64,000 nucleotides of DNA from Hyphomicrobiales bacterium (GTDB lineage Bacteria; Pseudomonadota; Alphaproteobacteria; Rhizobiales; Beijerinckiaceae): contig RXIY01000007.1 of NCBI GenBank assembly GCA_003963405.1, forward strand, positions 27,920-91,919, read 5' to 3'. Below, in pieces: positions 1 through 8,792 of this stretch. Each line of letters starts with the position of its first letter. Within the stretch, counting starts at the first letter, position 1. The notes under the pieces are model-generated. The model ran no database searches, had not been told where the DNA came from, and saw only the letters and a list, made by a program, of their open reading frames with translations. Position numbers and translations under genes: made by a program.

Positions 1-101
1 AGGGCGAGGCCCGCCTCGAAGGTTTCGCCAATCTCGTAATTGAAGCGCGCCCTGCGGTTGTCCGCGACGACCTTGTGATTTGGCTCCTGCTTTGCGGCCA
101 C
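1..101 (-). CDS. smpB: SsrA-binding protein SmpB, N-terminal part
   Basis: Only the first ~33 codons lie in the window; the gene runs off the left edge. The reading begins with a GTG at 99-101 and gives (M)[18 protein letters not shown], then [15 protein letters not shown]. This matches the start of SmpB, which binds tmRNA and delivers it to stalled ribosomes for trans-translation. It lies 9 nt behind dapA on the same strand, so the two are probably co-transcribed; a dapA-smpB pair is common in alphaproteobacteria. GTG is the only start that fits the gap after dapA. Identification is firm despite truncation. Confidence 0.9.
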   Translation of the reverse strand, partial: MAAKQEPNHKVVADNRRARFNYEIGETFEAGLA

Positions 102-110
102 GACCCGTCC

Positions 111-1004
111 TTAAGCCGGCAGAACGCCGGCGCGGATCATGGCGGCGCGAATGCGGTCCCTGGTCGCCTGGGTGGAGGGCACCAGCGGCAGCCGCACCTC
201 CTCGCGCGCCTTGCCGAGCAGCGACAGGCCATATTTCGCGCCGGTCACGCCCGCCTCGAGGAAGGTCGCGACATGGAGCGGCACGAGCCGGTCCTGGATC
301 TCCAGCGCCTTGGCGTAATCTCCTGCAAGGCAGGCGTTTTGCAAGTCGGCGCAGAGGCGCGGCGCGATGTTGGAGACGACGGAGATGCAGCCATGGGCGC
401 CGGCGGCCATGCAGGCGAGCGCGGTGAGATCGTCGCCCGAAAGCTGGATGAAATCCGGTCCCATCGCCTCGCGCTGGAGCGAAATGCGGCCGATATTGCC
501 GGTCGCGTCCTTCACGCCCACGATGTTCTTGAGTTCGGAAAGCCGCTTCATCGTATCGACGCTCATGTCGATCACCGAGCGCGGCGGAATGTTGTAGATG
601 ACGATCGGAATCGACACGGCGTCGTTGATCGCCTTGAAATGCAGGTAAAGCCCTTCCTGATTGGGCTTGTTGTAATAAGGCGTGACGATCAGGAGCCCGT
701 CGGCGCCGGCGCGCTCCGCATGGCCGGCAAGGGCGATCGCCTCGCGCGTATTGTTCGAGCCCGCGCCGGCGATGACCGGCACGCGCCCCTTGGCCGCGCG
801 AATGGTTTCCGTAACGACCCGGCCATGTTCCTCATGGCTCAGCGTCGGGCTCTCGCCCGTCGTTCCGACGGGAACGAGGCCGTGCGTTCCCTGCTCGATC
901 TGCCAGCCGACGAGCGCGTGAAGCGCCTCATAATCGACCTCTCCATTGGCGAAAGGCGTGACGAGAGCCGTGATCGACCCATGAAAAATCGGCTTTTTGC
1001 TCAT
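111..1004 (-). CDS. dapA: 4-hydroxy-tetrahydrodipicolinate synthase
   Basis: A cytosolic aldolase-type TIM barrel (297 aa, normal length) that condenses pyruvate with aspartate semialdehyde, the first committed step of lysine/diaminopimelate synthesis. Visible signatures are the [11 protein letters not shown] substrate loop near residue 45, the active-site tyrosine in VTPYYNKP, and the Schiff-base lysine in GVKDATGN near residue 160. The frame stays open for 33 codons upstream, but the start at 1004 ([10 protein letters not shown]) fits the family, with a GGAAG sequence upstream. smpB follows at once. dapD and dapE lie about 29 kb away in this window. A divergent spacer of ~200 nt separates it from the slt gene. 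Confidence 0.96.
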   Translation of the reverse strand: MSKKPIFHGSITALVTPFANGEVDYEALHALVGWQIEQGTHGLVPVGTTGESPTLSHEEHGRVVTETIRAAKGRVPVIAGAGSNNTREAIALAGHAERAGADGLLIVTPYYNKPNQEGLYLHFKAINDAVSIPIVIYNIPPRSVIDMSVDTMKRLSELKNIVGVKDATGNIGRISLQREAMGPDFIQLSGDDLTALACMAAGAHGCISVVSNIAPRLCADLQNACLAGDYAKALEIQDRLVPLHVATFLEAGVTGAKYGLSLLGKAREEVRLPLVPSTQATRDRIRAAMIRAGVLPA

Positions 1005-1208
1005 AGATTCAGCAACTTCCTCGCGCCTCACAGCCGCCGTATTCGCGTCCGAATGATACTCGCGTCTTTCATAGCGGCTGGGCGCTTGTGAGAAAAGCCC
1101 CACCTGAAGCCAGTTGGGCGTGCGCAGGCGCCGGCGACACGGCGACGCTCATGGTTGAGAATTCGTAAACCATTAGGGTCCAGCCTCTGAAGACGGAAGC
1201 GAAACGCG

Positions 1209-3473
1209 ATGACTTTGCCTCCACGGGTTTCGATGCGCCTCAAGCTCCTCGCCACTACCGCCGCGATCGCCCTGATCACGCCCGCCTTCACCGGCCTCGA
1301 CGATCTGAGCGATCGCCAAGCGCGGCCCGAATATTCGAACGTCGTCCCCTATGTTCCGTTCAGCGTCGGCGCCTGGCGCGCCCGCGTCGGCAACCTCGAG
1401 GAAGCGGTGCGCGGATTTGTCACGGGCGAGCCGCCTCATACCGAGGCCGCGCATCCGCCCCAGGCCACGCTCTTTGGACAGGACGAGGCGACCCTTTCGC
1501 CGCTCGCCCGTTACGCGCCGCCGGAGGGCTGGCCCCGCGCCAGCGCGCCGGGCGCCGTCGATCCGGCGAAGCTGCTGGGGGCTGATTTCGAGAATTTCTA
1601 CCCGGCCCTCGCCGCCTTCCGCGCCGGGGACTTCGCCAGCGGCGAGGAGGCTGCGGCCAATCTCCAGACCAATCTCGCGGACACGGCCGCGCGCTGGGTG
1701 GGCCTGAAGCTGCATTCTCACGAGGCGGGCTTCAAGCGCATCACGGCCTTCATCGCCGCCCATCCGGATTGGCCGGCGGCCGATTGGCTGCGCCGCCGCG
1801 CGGAAGAGGCGCTCGTCGCGGAGCACCAGCCCGACCGCATCGTCAGGGGCTGGTTCGCCGAAACAAAGCCGCAGACGGCCTATGGCAAGTTCGCCCTCGC
1901 CCGCGCCCTCGCGCGCGAGGGAGATTTCGAGACGGCCGCGCAACTCGCGAAAGAGGCGTGGCGCGAAGAGGATCTCGGTCAGAGTTTCGAGACCCAGTTC
2001 TACAAGGAGCTGGGCGCGCTGCTCACGATCGAAGATCATAAATATCGCGCCGACCGCCTGCTTTACGCGGGCAAGAATGTGCTCGGCCTGCGCGCCGCCG
2101 AACTCGCCGGCAAGGATGTCGCGCTGCTCGCCCGCGCGCGCGCCGCGGCGAACAACGGCGCCGGCGGCGAGAAGCTCTTCGCCGCCGTGCCGCCATCGCT
2201 GCAAAACGACCCCGGCCTGCTCTTCTCGCGCATTCGCAGCCTCAACAACGCCAAGAAGTTCACCGACGCCGGCGCGCTCTTCCGCAAGGCGCCGACCGAC
2301 CCCGGGAAGGTGATCGACGGCGACGCCTGGTGGGCGGAGCGGCGCCAGACCTCCCGCAAATTGCTCGACATGGGCGACGCCGACACCGCCTATCTGATTG
2401 CATCGCAGCATTGCGCGGAATCGACCAGCAACAAGGTCGAAGCGGAATTCATGGCGGGCTGGATCGCGCTGCGCTTCCTGGACGATCCGTCGCGCGCGGC
2501 GCGCCATTTCGCGGCGCTCGATCAGGTCGCGGAGACGCCGCTGCAAAAGTCGCGAGCGCTCTATTGGCGCGGCCGGGCCGCCGAGGCCTATCACACTGCC
2601 GACGACGACGCGAAGGCGCGCGACTTCTATCGGCAGGCCGCCGCCCATTCGACGACCTTCTACGGTCAGCTCGCGAGCGCCAAGCTCGGAGCGGAAGACC
2701 AGCCGCTGCGCCCCGCCCCGGCGGCCGCGCGGGATCACGAGCGCCACGAGGCCGTGCGCGTCGTGGAGCTGTTGCTCGCGACCGGCGACAGGGACGTCGC
2801 CGCGCCGCTCGCGCTCGACTCGACGAAAAACATGCCGGACACCCGGCAGATCGCGGCGCTGGGCGAAGCCATCGCCAGCCAGCGCGACGCCAAGCTGTCG
2901 CTCGTCTTCGGCAAGAGCGCCTCCTATCGCGGCGTGCCGCTCGACGACGTGGCCTTCCCCTCCTATGGCGTGCCGAATTTCGACGCGCTTCCCAACTCCG
3001 CCTCGCGCTCGGTCGTCTATGCGATCGCGCGGCAGGAGAGCGCCTTCGATCCGAAGGCGGTTTCTTCCGCCGGCGCGATGGGGCTGATGCAAATGATCGC
3101 CTCGACGGCGCGCCACACCGCCTATCAGCACGGCCTCCCCTTCGATCCCGCGCGCATGATCAAGGAGCCCGCCTTCAACGCCAGGCTCGGCGCGGCGCAT
3201 CTCGGCACGCTGCTCGGCGAATACAGGGGCGCCTATCTCCTGACCTTCGCGGCCTATAACGCCGGCGGCGGGCGCGTAAAGCAATGGATCGACGCCTATG
3301 GCGATCCGCGCAAGCCCAATGTCGATCCGATCGACTGGGTGGAGCGCATCCCCATCACCGAAACGCGCAATTACGTGCAGCGCGTGATGGAGAACTTTGT
3401 GGTCTATCGCGCCAAATTCGGCGACACCGGCACCCCCGCGCCGCAGGTGCAGCTCGCGCGCTTCGGGACGTGA
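1209..3473 (+). CDS. slt: Soluble lytic murein transglycosylase (Slt70 type)
   Basis: A 754-residue exported enzyme that cleaves peptidoglycan glycan strands to 1,6-anhydro-muropeptides in the periplasm. The N-terminus is a signal peptide (MRLKLLATTAAIALITPAF from an internal Met at residue 9, start 1233, which may be the real start). The middle ~550 residues are helical repeats, as in the Slt superhelical ring. The C-terminal SLT domain starts near residue 600 with AIARQESAFDP, which holds the catalytic Glu, then SSAGAMGLMQM and the AAYNAGGGRVKQW block. It is divergent from dapA and converges on the ParA remnant. Confidence 0.93.
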   Translation: MTLPPRVSMRLKLLATTAAIALITPAFTGLDDLSDRQARPEYSNVVPYVPFSVGAWRARVGNLEEAVRGFVTGEPPHTEAAHPPQATLFGQDEATLSPLARYAPPEGWPRASAPGAVDPAKLLGADFENFYPALAAFRAGDFASGEEAAANLQTNLADTAARWVGLKLHSHEAGFKRITAFIAAHPDWPAADWLRRRAEEALVAEHQPDRIVRGWFAETKPQTAYGKFALARALAREGDFETAAQLAKEAWREEDLGQSFETQFYKELGALLTIEDHKYRADRLLYAGKNVLGLRAAELAGKDVALLARARAAANNGAGGEKLFAAVPPSLQNDPGLLFSRIRSLNNAKKFTDAGALFRKAPTDPGKVIDGDAWWAERRQTSRKLLDMGDADTAYLIASQHCAESTSNKVEAEFMAGWIALRFLDDPSRAARHFAALDQVAETPLQKSRALYWRGRAAEAYHTADDDAKARDFYRQAAAHSTTFYGQLASAKLGAEDQPLRPAPAAARDHERHEAVRVVELLLATGDRDVAAPLALDSTKNMPDTRQIAALGEAIASQRDAKLSLVFGKSASYRGVPLDDVAFPSYGVPNFDALPNSASRSVVYAIARQESAFDPKAVSSAGAMGLMQMIASTARHTAYQHGLPFDPARMIKEPAFNARLGAAHLGTLLGEYRGAYLLTFAAYNAGGGRVKQWIDAYGDPRKPNVDPIDWVERIPITETRNYVQRVMENFVVYRAKFGDTGTPAPQVQLARFGT

Positions 3474-3476
3474 GGC

Positions 3477-3707
3477 TTACAGGCGCACGAGCGAGCCCCG
3501 CCGCGGCATGCCGCGCGCACCCTTTTCATTGAGCTCCTCCCAACGTTTTTCTCCAATCAGCATCGTGGTTGCGTTGGTTTGCGGATCGAGGTCGATGACA
3601 AGAACGCGTTTCTCGAATTGACTCGCCAGGCTCTCCGCGAGCGCGACGGTGGTCGTCGTCTTCGCGACGCCGCCTTTCAAATTGATCAGTGAAATGACAC
3701 GCGCCAT
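3477..3707 (-). pseudogene. Truncated ParA/Soj-family ATPase (N-terminal stump)
   Basis: The 76-residue frame begins as a canonical ParA-type P-loop ATPase: [20 protein letters not shown] (deviant Walker A KGGVAKT) followed by [17 protein letters not shown]. After about residue 63 the similarity stops, and the frame ends in an unrelated Arg-rich tail ([13 protein letters not shown]). Full-length relatives are ~200-300 residues, so more than two thirds is missing, including later catalytic and DNA-binding parts. The break sits only ~45 nt from the convergent slt stop, which suggests a deletion or recombination junction. It may be unexpressed, or it may make a short P-loop peptide. No parB or parS is visible. 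Confidence 0.8.
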
Positions 3708-3801
3708 CAGAAACCTTCCTGTTCGTCGGGACAGGTTTTCTTACCGAAGTTTTCCCCCGAGCCGACCCGCATCCGCATCTTCGACCAGACCGCCCTGTAG
3801 T

Positions 3802-3849
3802 CGCCTCGCTTTAGCAAATCCCAGAAGCTCAGGCTACGCTTGCGAGGCG
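3802..3849. repeat. Inverted repeat between the ParA stump and the metallohydrolase
   Basis: CGCCTCGC at 3802-3809 is matched perfectly by GCGAGGCG at 3842-3849 with a 32-nt spacer. It lies in the 164-nt spacer upstream of the truncated ParA gene and just past the stop of the beta-CASP gene. It could be a weak transcription-stop hairpin for the minus-strand metallohydrolase, or part of the rearrangement that truncated parA. There is no T-tract, so terminator function is only a guess. Confidence 0.35.
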
Positions 3850-3871
3850 GTTTGGCGTCGAGTGCGCCCGG

Positions 3872-5230
3872 TCAGGAGAGGGTCGCGCGGTCGAGTTGGT
3901 CCGGAGTCATGCAGCGCCAGCCGAGTTCGTCCTGTATCCGCCGCCGTAGCGTGTCGGCGGCGGTCGGTTCGCCGTGCGTCACGAAAGTCATGCGGGGCGT
4001 CTGCTTGAAATTGCGCAGCCAGCGCATGATTCCGTCGGCGTCGGCGTGCGCCGAGAGCATGGTGAGATTTTCGACCTCGGCGCGCACCTGCACATATTCG
4101 CCATGGATCTTGATCGTCTGCGCGCCAGAGACCAGCGCCGCGCCGCGCGTTCCCGCCGCTTGAAATCCCGAGAACAGGATCGTATTGCGGGGATCGGGCG
4201 CAAATTTCTTCAAGTGATGCAGCACCCGGCCGCCGGTCGCCATGCCGCTCGCCGAGATGATCACCTTGGGCGTCTCGTCCTCGTTGAGCGCCTTCGACTC
4301 CTCCACAGTGTCAACATATTTCGCCACCGCGCAGGCGCGCCGGCGCTCGTCGTCGGAAAGCTTCTGGTCGTCGCGATGGCGCAGGAACAACTCGCTCGCC
4401 TCGGCCGCCATGGGGCTGTTGAGATAAACGGGGACATCGGCGAGGCGGCCCGAGGCTTTCAGCTGCTCGAGATAATAAAGCAGCAGTTGCGCGCGTCCGA
4501 CAGCGAAGGCCGGAATGATGACCGTGCCGCCGCGCTGGATCGTCCTTTCGATCACGCGCGCGATCGCGTCCTTGGGATCGCGCGGGTCGTGCAACCGGTC
4601 GCCATAGGTCGATTCGACCACGATATAATGCGCGCCGTCGATCGGCTCGGGATCGACGTTGAGCGGATCGTCATATCGGCCGAGATCGCCGGAGAAAACG
4701 ATCCGCCGGCCTTTCCAGTTCACCTCGAGCGAGGCGGCGCCAAGGATGTGCCCGGCGCGATGCAGCCGGATGACCGGCCCTTCCCGGAGTTCGTGACTGT
4801 CGCCGAAGGAGAGCGAGGAGAAGGCCCGTATCGCGCGCCGTGCGTCCTGCGAGTCATAGAGCGGCAGGGCAGGATGATGTTTCGAGAAGCCGCGCCGGTT
4901 TGCGTATTCCGCGTCCTGCTCCTGAAGCCGCGCGCTGTCGGCGAGCAGGATCTTGCACAGTTCGCGCGTGGCCTTGGAACAATAGACGGGACCGTCGAAG
5001 CCGTCGCGAACCAAGGCCGGCAGATAGCCCGAATGGTCGAGATGCGCATGAGTGAGCAGCACAGCAGAGATGCTTTTCGGCTTGACCGGAAAAGGCGCCC
5101 AGTTGCGCAGGCGAAGATTTTTCAGGCCCTGGAACAGGCCACAATCGACGAGAATGCGCGTGTCCTTGCTCTCCAGAAGATATCTGGAGCCGGTGACGGT
5201 TCCCGCCGCGCCGAGAAAGTGGATTTGCAC
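3872..5230 (-). CDS. Metallo-beta-lactamase fold / beta-CASP RNA-metabolising hydrolase
   Basis: A 452-residue cytosolic protein. The N-terminus MQIHFLGAAGTVTGSRYLLE and the zinc motif LLTHAHLDHSGYLP (HxHxDH, near residues 60-66) define the MBL fold. Further conserved pieces are FSGDLGRYDDP, VVESTYGDRLH, HLSAHADADGI-type C-terminal histidines, and the beta-CASP insert with IIPAFAVGRAQLLLYYLEQL. This is the CPSF73/YSH1-like group (COG1236) of RNA exo/endonucleases; substrate is not known. It lies 36 nt behind the CcoA-like gene and could be read from the cbb3 operon, though the functional link is unclear. Confidence 0.88.
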   Translation of the reverse strand: MQIHFLGAAGTVTGSRYLLESKDTRILVDCGLFQGLKNLRLRNWAPFPVKPKSISAVLLTHAHLDHSGYLPALVRDGFDGPVYCSKATRELCKILLADSARLQEQDAEYANRRGFSKHHPALPLYDSQDARRAIRAFSSLSFGDSHELREGPVIRLHRAGHILGAASLEVNWKGRRIVFSGDLGRYDDPLNVDPEPIDGAHYIVVESTYGDRLHDPRDPKDAIARVIERTIQRGGTVIIPAFAVGRAQLLLYYLEQLKASGRLADVPVYLNSPMAAEASELFLRHRDDQKLSDDERRRACAVAKYVDTVEESKALNEDETPKVIISASGMATGGRVLHHLKKFAPDPRNTILFSGFQAAGTRGAALVSGAQTIKIHGEYVQVRAEVENLTMLSAHADADGIMRWLRNFKQTPRMTFVTHGEPTAADTLRRRIQDELGWRCMTPDQLDRATLS

Positions 5231-5266
5231 GATTGAAGTCTCGCCGGAAACATAAAAGCGGCGATA

Positions 5267-6352
5267 TCAGAAAACCAGCGCGCCCGCCGCCGCCGCGCCG
5301 AGCAGAATAACATCGTGCAGCGCGAGCGCCAGGCGCGACGGGCGCACATCTTCATGCAGGAGCCGCAGCGCCGCGACGTTGACCGCGCCCCAGCCGACGC
5401 CGATGGCGATCAAGCCGACCGTCACGCTCGCAATCGAGAGACCGAGAAAAACCGCGCTCGCCCCGAGAAGCATGACGGCGAGACCGACGGCGAGCGCCGG
5501 GACAGGCGGAAAGAGGCCGGGGAGCGACGCGGCGAGCGCGGCCGGGCCATACATCGAGAACAGATGCCACCCCATGGCCCCGCCAATGAAGGCGGGTCCC
5601 GCCGCGCAGACGGCGAGGGTGAGCGGCCCGTGCAACATGCCTGCCGACATGATGAACCAGGCCGCCGCGCCGACGAGGGTCGCCAGCGCGAAGCCCCGCG
5701 TCACCCGCGACGACGCCGGGGCTGGAACCGGGACCGGGACCGTCGTCGCGACGGCGTGCGGCATGCGCACCGACAGGCCGAGCGCCAGCACATGGAGACC
5801 GGCCGCCATGAGCAGCGTCGCGCCGGGACCCGGCGCGACGGAAAGAAAGAGCGGCGCCGCGAGCGCCGCGCCGCCGCCGCCGGCCAGCACGACGAGCCCG
5901 CCCCGCGCCGACCCCTGCGCGGCGATATGGCGGTAAAACAGGGCGAAGCCCTGCGCCAGACCGAGCCAGAAAGCGCCGAGACACAGGCCGAAGAAATTGC
6001 CCTTGGCGACGGCGAAGGCCGAGAGCGCGCCGCCCGCTGCGCCGAGACTGGCGCCGAGCCCGAAGGCCGCGCGCCGCCCGAAGGAATCGACGAGCAGCGC
6101 CGCCGGAAAGCTCGCGACCGCCGCGCCGACGAGCAGCAGCGCGAAGGGCCAGCCGATGCGTTCGACGCTCGGCGCCATCAGCCGGCTTTGCTCCGGCAGG
6201 ACGGTGAGAACCAGCGCCTGCGCCAGCACCGCGAGCGCGAAGCCGAGCGCGAGCATCCCGCGATTGTCGGTCACATTCGCGCGCTGCATCGCGGCCGGAC
6301 AGGCGCAGTGGAGCGCGCCGACGCGCATCGTCGCCTCTTCCTCGACGCTCAT
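5267..6352 (-). CDS. ccoA: MFS copper importer of the CcoA type, cbb3 oxidase biogenesis
   Basis: A 361-residue polytopic MFS protein, last gene of the cco cluster, overlapping ccoS by ATGA with GGAG upstream. The telling residues are M235-x3-M239 and H263-x3-M267, 24 residues apart. As I recall the literature, Rhodobacter capsulatus CcoA imports copper for cbb3 oxidase and needs M233xxxM237 and H261xxxM265; the spacing here is identical with an offset of two. A cytosolic N-terminal HCACPAAM segment (residues 15-22) could be another metal ligand site. The frame is open 89 codons further upstream, but that part overlaps ccoS and is not coding. A general MFS exporter is the alternative, made unlikely by motif plus context. 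Confidence 0.82.
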   Translation of the reverse strand: MSVEEEATMRVGALHCACPAAMQRANVTDNRGMLALGFALAVLAQALVLTVLPEQSRLMAPSVERIGWPFALLLVGAAVASFPAALLVDSFGRRAAFGLGASLGAAGGALSAFAVAKGNFFGLCLGAFWLGLAQGFALFYRHIAAQGSARGGLVVLAGGGGAALAAPLFLSVAPGPGATLLMAAGLHVLALGLSVRMPHAVATTVPVPVPAPASSRVTRGFALATLVGAAAWFIMSAGMLHGPLTLAVCAAGPAFIGGAMGWHLFSMYGPAALAASLPGLFPPVPALAVGLAVMLLGASAVFLGLSIASVTVGLIAIGVGWGAVNVAALRLLHEDVRPSRLALALHDVILLGAAAAGALVF

Positions 6353-6507
6353 TCTTTCTCCTCGTCCACGTCGTCGTCCATCAGCACGCGATGCGCCGCA
6401 CCGTCGAGATCGTCGAACTGCCCGCTTCGCAGCGACCACATGAAGGCGATGAGGGCCACGAGGCCCAACGCCAATGCGAGCGGAATGAGAAACAGCAGCA
6501 CCGTCAT
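6349..6507 (-). CDS. ccoS: cbb3-type oxidase assembly protein CcoS
   Basis: A 52-residue protein with one N-terminal membrane helix (MTVLLFLIPLALALGLVALI) and a short acidic cytosolic tail ending DDDVDEEKE. CcoS is required for insertion of redox cofactors (haem, CuB) into CcoN in Rhodobacter. The start ATG at 6505-6507 overlaps the ccoI stop as ATGA, and its own stop overlaps the next start in the same way, so translation of ccoI-ccoS-ccoA is likely coupled. Length and topology match the family. Confidence 0.93.
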   Translation of the reverse strand: MTVLLFLIPLALALGLVALIAFMWSLRSGQFDDLDGAAHRVLMDDDVDEEKE

Positions 6508-8771
6508 TCGGCCGGCCCCATGACGGAGCGAGGCGACAGGCTGTCCACGGCCCCGCTGGCCTCCGGCGCGGTCTGGTCCGAGTTCGCGAGCGTTGCGCCG
6601 CGTCCGGCGCGCAGCGCATTCAGCGTCACGAGGATCGACGAGCCCGACATCGCCGCCGCCGCAATCAGCGGCGTCAACATCCCCGCCATCGCCAGCGGAA
6701 CGGCGAAGACGTTATAGGCCACCGACAGCGCCAGATTCTGCCGCATCAGGCCGCGCGCCCTGCGGGCGAGATCGAGCATTGCGAGAACAGGCGCGAGACG
6801 CTCGCCCAGAAAAACGGCGTCGGCGGCCGCCTGGGTGATCTGCGTGGCGTCGATGGGCGACACGGAAACATACGCGGCGGCGAGGGCCGGCGCGTCGTTC
6901 AGCCCGTCGCCGACCATCATGGCCTTGCGCCCCTGCGCCCGCAACGCCTCGAGCCGCGCGACCTTGTCGGCGGGCTTCAGCGCCCCGGCAAAGGTCGCGA
7001 CATCGAGCGCGCGCGCAATCTTCTCCACCGCTTCGACGCGGTCGCCCGAAAGGATTTCCACGGCGACGCCGCGCGCCTTCAAGGCGGAGATCGTCTCGGC
7101 CGCGTCGCTGCGCAACGTCTGCCGGATCTGGAACAGCGCCGACGCCGCGCCGTGCCGGAACGCGACGATGGACACGTCGGCGTCGAGCGCCCCGAGCCGC
7201 GCCGCCTCTTCCTCCAGACCGCAAAAGCGCGGCGCGCCGAGCCGCGCTTCGACGCCGTCGACCATGGCGCAGACGCCCTGCCCATGCGCCTCGCGCGCCT
7301 CCAGCGCCGCGGCGCCCGGACGCTCCTCTGCGACCGCGCGCGCCAGCGGATGGCTGCTCGCGCGCGCCAGCCGCGCGGCGAGATCGACGAGGCCCGCGTC
7401 GAATTCGGCGGCGTTGACGAGGCGCGGCTCCGGCGTCGTCAGCGTGCCGGTCTTGTCGAAGACGACCGTATCGGCTTCGGCGAGCCGTTCGATCGCATCG
7501 GCGCTGTTGAGCAAGACGCCCGAGCGAAACAGCGCCCCGCTCGCCACCACCTGCACCGCCGGCACGGCAAGCGCCAGCGCGCAGGGACAGGTGATGATGA
7601 GCACGCAGATCGCCGTCACCAGCGCATCGTGCAGGCTCGCGCCGCGCCAGAGCCAGAACAGCGCGGTCGACAACGCCGCCACATGTACCATGGGCGCGTA
7701 AAGCCGCGACACGCGATCGGCGAGGCGCACATAGCGCGAGCGGGCGCTGGTCGCCTTTTCGAGCAGCCGCTCGATGTCGTCGAGCAGCGTCGCGCCGCTC
7801 GCCGCCGCGACGCGAATGACGAGCGCGCCGTCGTAATTCATGCTGCCGGCGTAAACCTGATCGCCCGGCCCCACGGCGCGGCGCTTCGTCTCGCCGGTGA
7901 TGAGGCTTTCATCGAGCTCTGAGGCGCCGCGCTCGATAACGCCATCGACCGGGAGCCGCTCGCCGGGGCGCGCCAGCACGAGGTCGCCGGGCTCGATTTT
8001 GGCGAGCGGGGTGAGCGTCTCGGCGCCGTCGGGGCCGAGACGGCAGGCGAGCGGCGCGCGCAAGGCGGCGAGATTGGCCGCGACGGCGCGGGTCTTGCGG
8101 CGCATGGCGTGATCGAGGAAGCGGCCGAGCAGCAGAAACGTCAGCAGCATGATCGCGCTGTCGAAATAGGCGTGCTCGGCGTGTGTGATGGTTTCATGGA
8201 CCGACATGGCGAGCGCGAGCAGCACGCCGAGCGAAATCGGCACGTCCATATTGAGCCGCCCCGCGCGCAGCGCGGCGAAGGCGCTTTTGAAAAACGGCTG
8301 CCCCGCAAAAGCCGCCGCCGGCAGGGCGATCAGCGCGGAGACCCCATGGAAAAGATCTCGCGTCGCCGGATCGATGTCGCCGCCGCCCTCGCCCACCCAT
8401 ATTCCGACGGACAGCAGCATGATGTTCATCGCGGCGAAACCGGCGATGGCGAGGCAGCGCAACAGCCAGCGTGAAGTTTCGATCTCGGCGCGCTCGCTCT
8501 CGGCGAGTTCGAAGGGATGCAGAGTATAACCCATGCGCCGCAGACGTTCGAAGGCGGCGGAAAGATCGAAAGAGCCGTCGCGCCATTCGAGGAGCAGGCG
8601 GCGATTGGTGTAATTCACGCGCGCCCGCTCGAGGCCGGGGAGATCGGAAAGCCCCTGCTCGATCTCGCCGATGCAGGCCGCGCAGGTCATGCCGTCGATC
8701 GCCGCCTCGAACCGTCGCGCACCGTCGTCGCTCTGCGAGACGAGAGCCTCGTAATCGAAAGCGGCTGTCAT
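6504..8771 (-). CDS. ccoI: Copper-translocating P1B-type ATPase CcoI/FixI
   Basis: A 755-residue inner-membrane P-type ATPase that exports copper for cbb3 oxidase assembly. Domains in order: N-terminal heavy-metal-associated domain with MTCAACIGEIEQG near residue 28; membrane helices; actuator domain with ITGET; the membrane CPC motif in IITCPCALALAVP; the phosphorylation loop DKTGTLTTPEP; and the hinge GDGLNDAPAL. A single HMA domain is usual for FixI. A good AAAGGGGG ribosome site precedes the ATG. It follows ccoH by 21 nt and overlaps ccoS. Together with the downstream CcoA-like importer, the locus has both copper uptake and export arms. Confidence 0.96.
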   Translation of the reverse strand: MTAAFDYEALVSQSDDGARRFEAAIDGMTCAACIGEIEQGLSDLPGLERARVNYTNRRLLLEWRDGSFDLSAAFERLRRMGYTLHPFELAESERAEIETSRWLLRCLAIAGFAAMNIMLLSVGIWVGEGGGDIDPATRDLFHGVSALIALPAAAFAGQPFFKSAFAALRAGRLNMDVPISLGVLLALAMSVHETITHAEHAYFDSAIMLLTFLLLGRFLDHAMRRKTRAVAANLAALRAPLACRLGPDGAETLTPLAKIEPGDLVLARPGERLPVDGVIERGASELDESLITGETKRRAVGPGDQVYAGSMNYDGALVIRVAAASGATLLDDIERLLEKATSARSRYVRLADRVSRLYAPMVHVAALSTALFWLWRGASLHDALVTAICVLIITCPCALALAVPAVQVVASGALFRSGVLLNSADAIERLAEADTVVFDKTGTLTTPEPRLVNAAEFDAGLVDLAARLARASSHPLARAVAEERPGAAALEAREAHGQGVCAMVDGVEARLGAPRFCGLEEEAARLGALDADVSIVAFRHGAASALFQIRQTLRSDAAETISALKARGVAVEILSGDRVEAVEKIARALDVATFAGALKPADKVARLEALRAQGRKAMMVGDGLNDAPALAAAYVSVSPIDATQITQAAADAVFLGERLAPVLAMLDLARRARGLMRQNLALSVAYNVFAVPLAMAGMLTPLIAAAAMSGSSILVTLNALRAGRGATLANSDQTAPEASGAVDSLSPRSVMGPAE

Positions 8772-8792
8772 GCGAGCCCCCTTTGCGGCGCC

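Noticed and set aside
3477..3707. A chromosomal parABS locus
   Set aside because: Only the ParA N-terminus is present, and no parB gene or parS-like site is seen.
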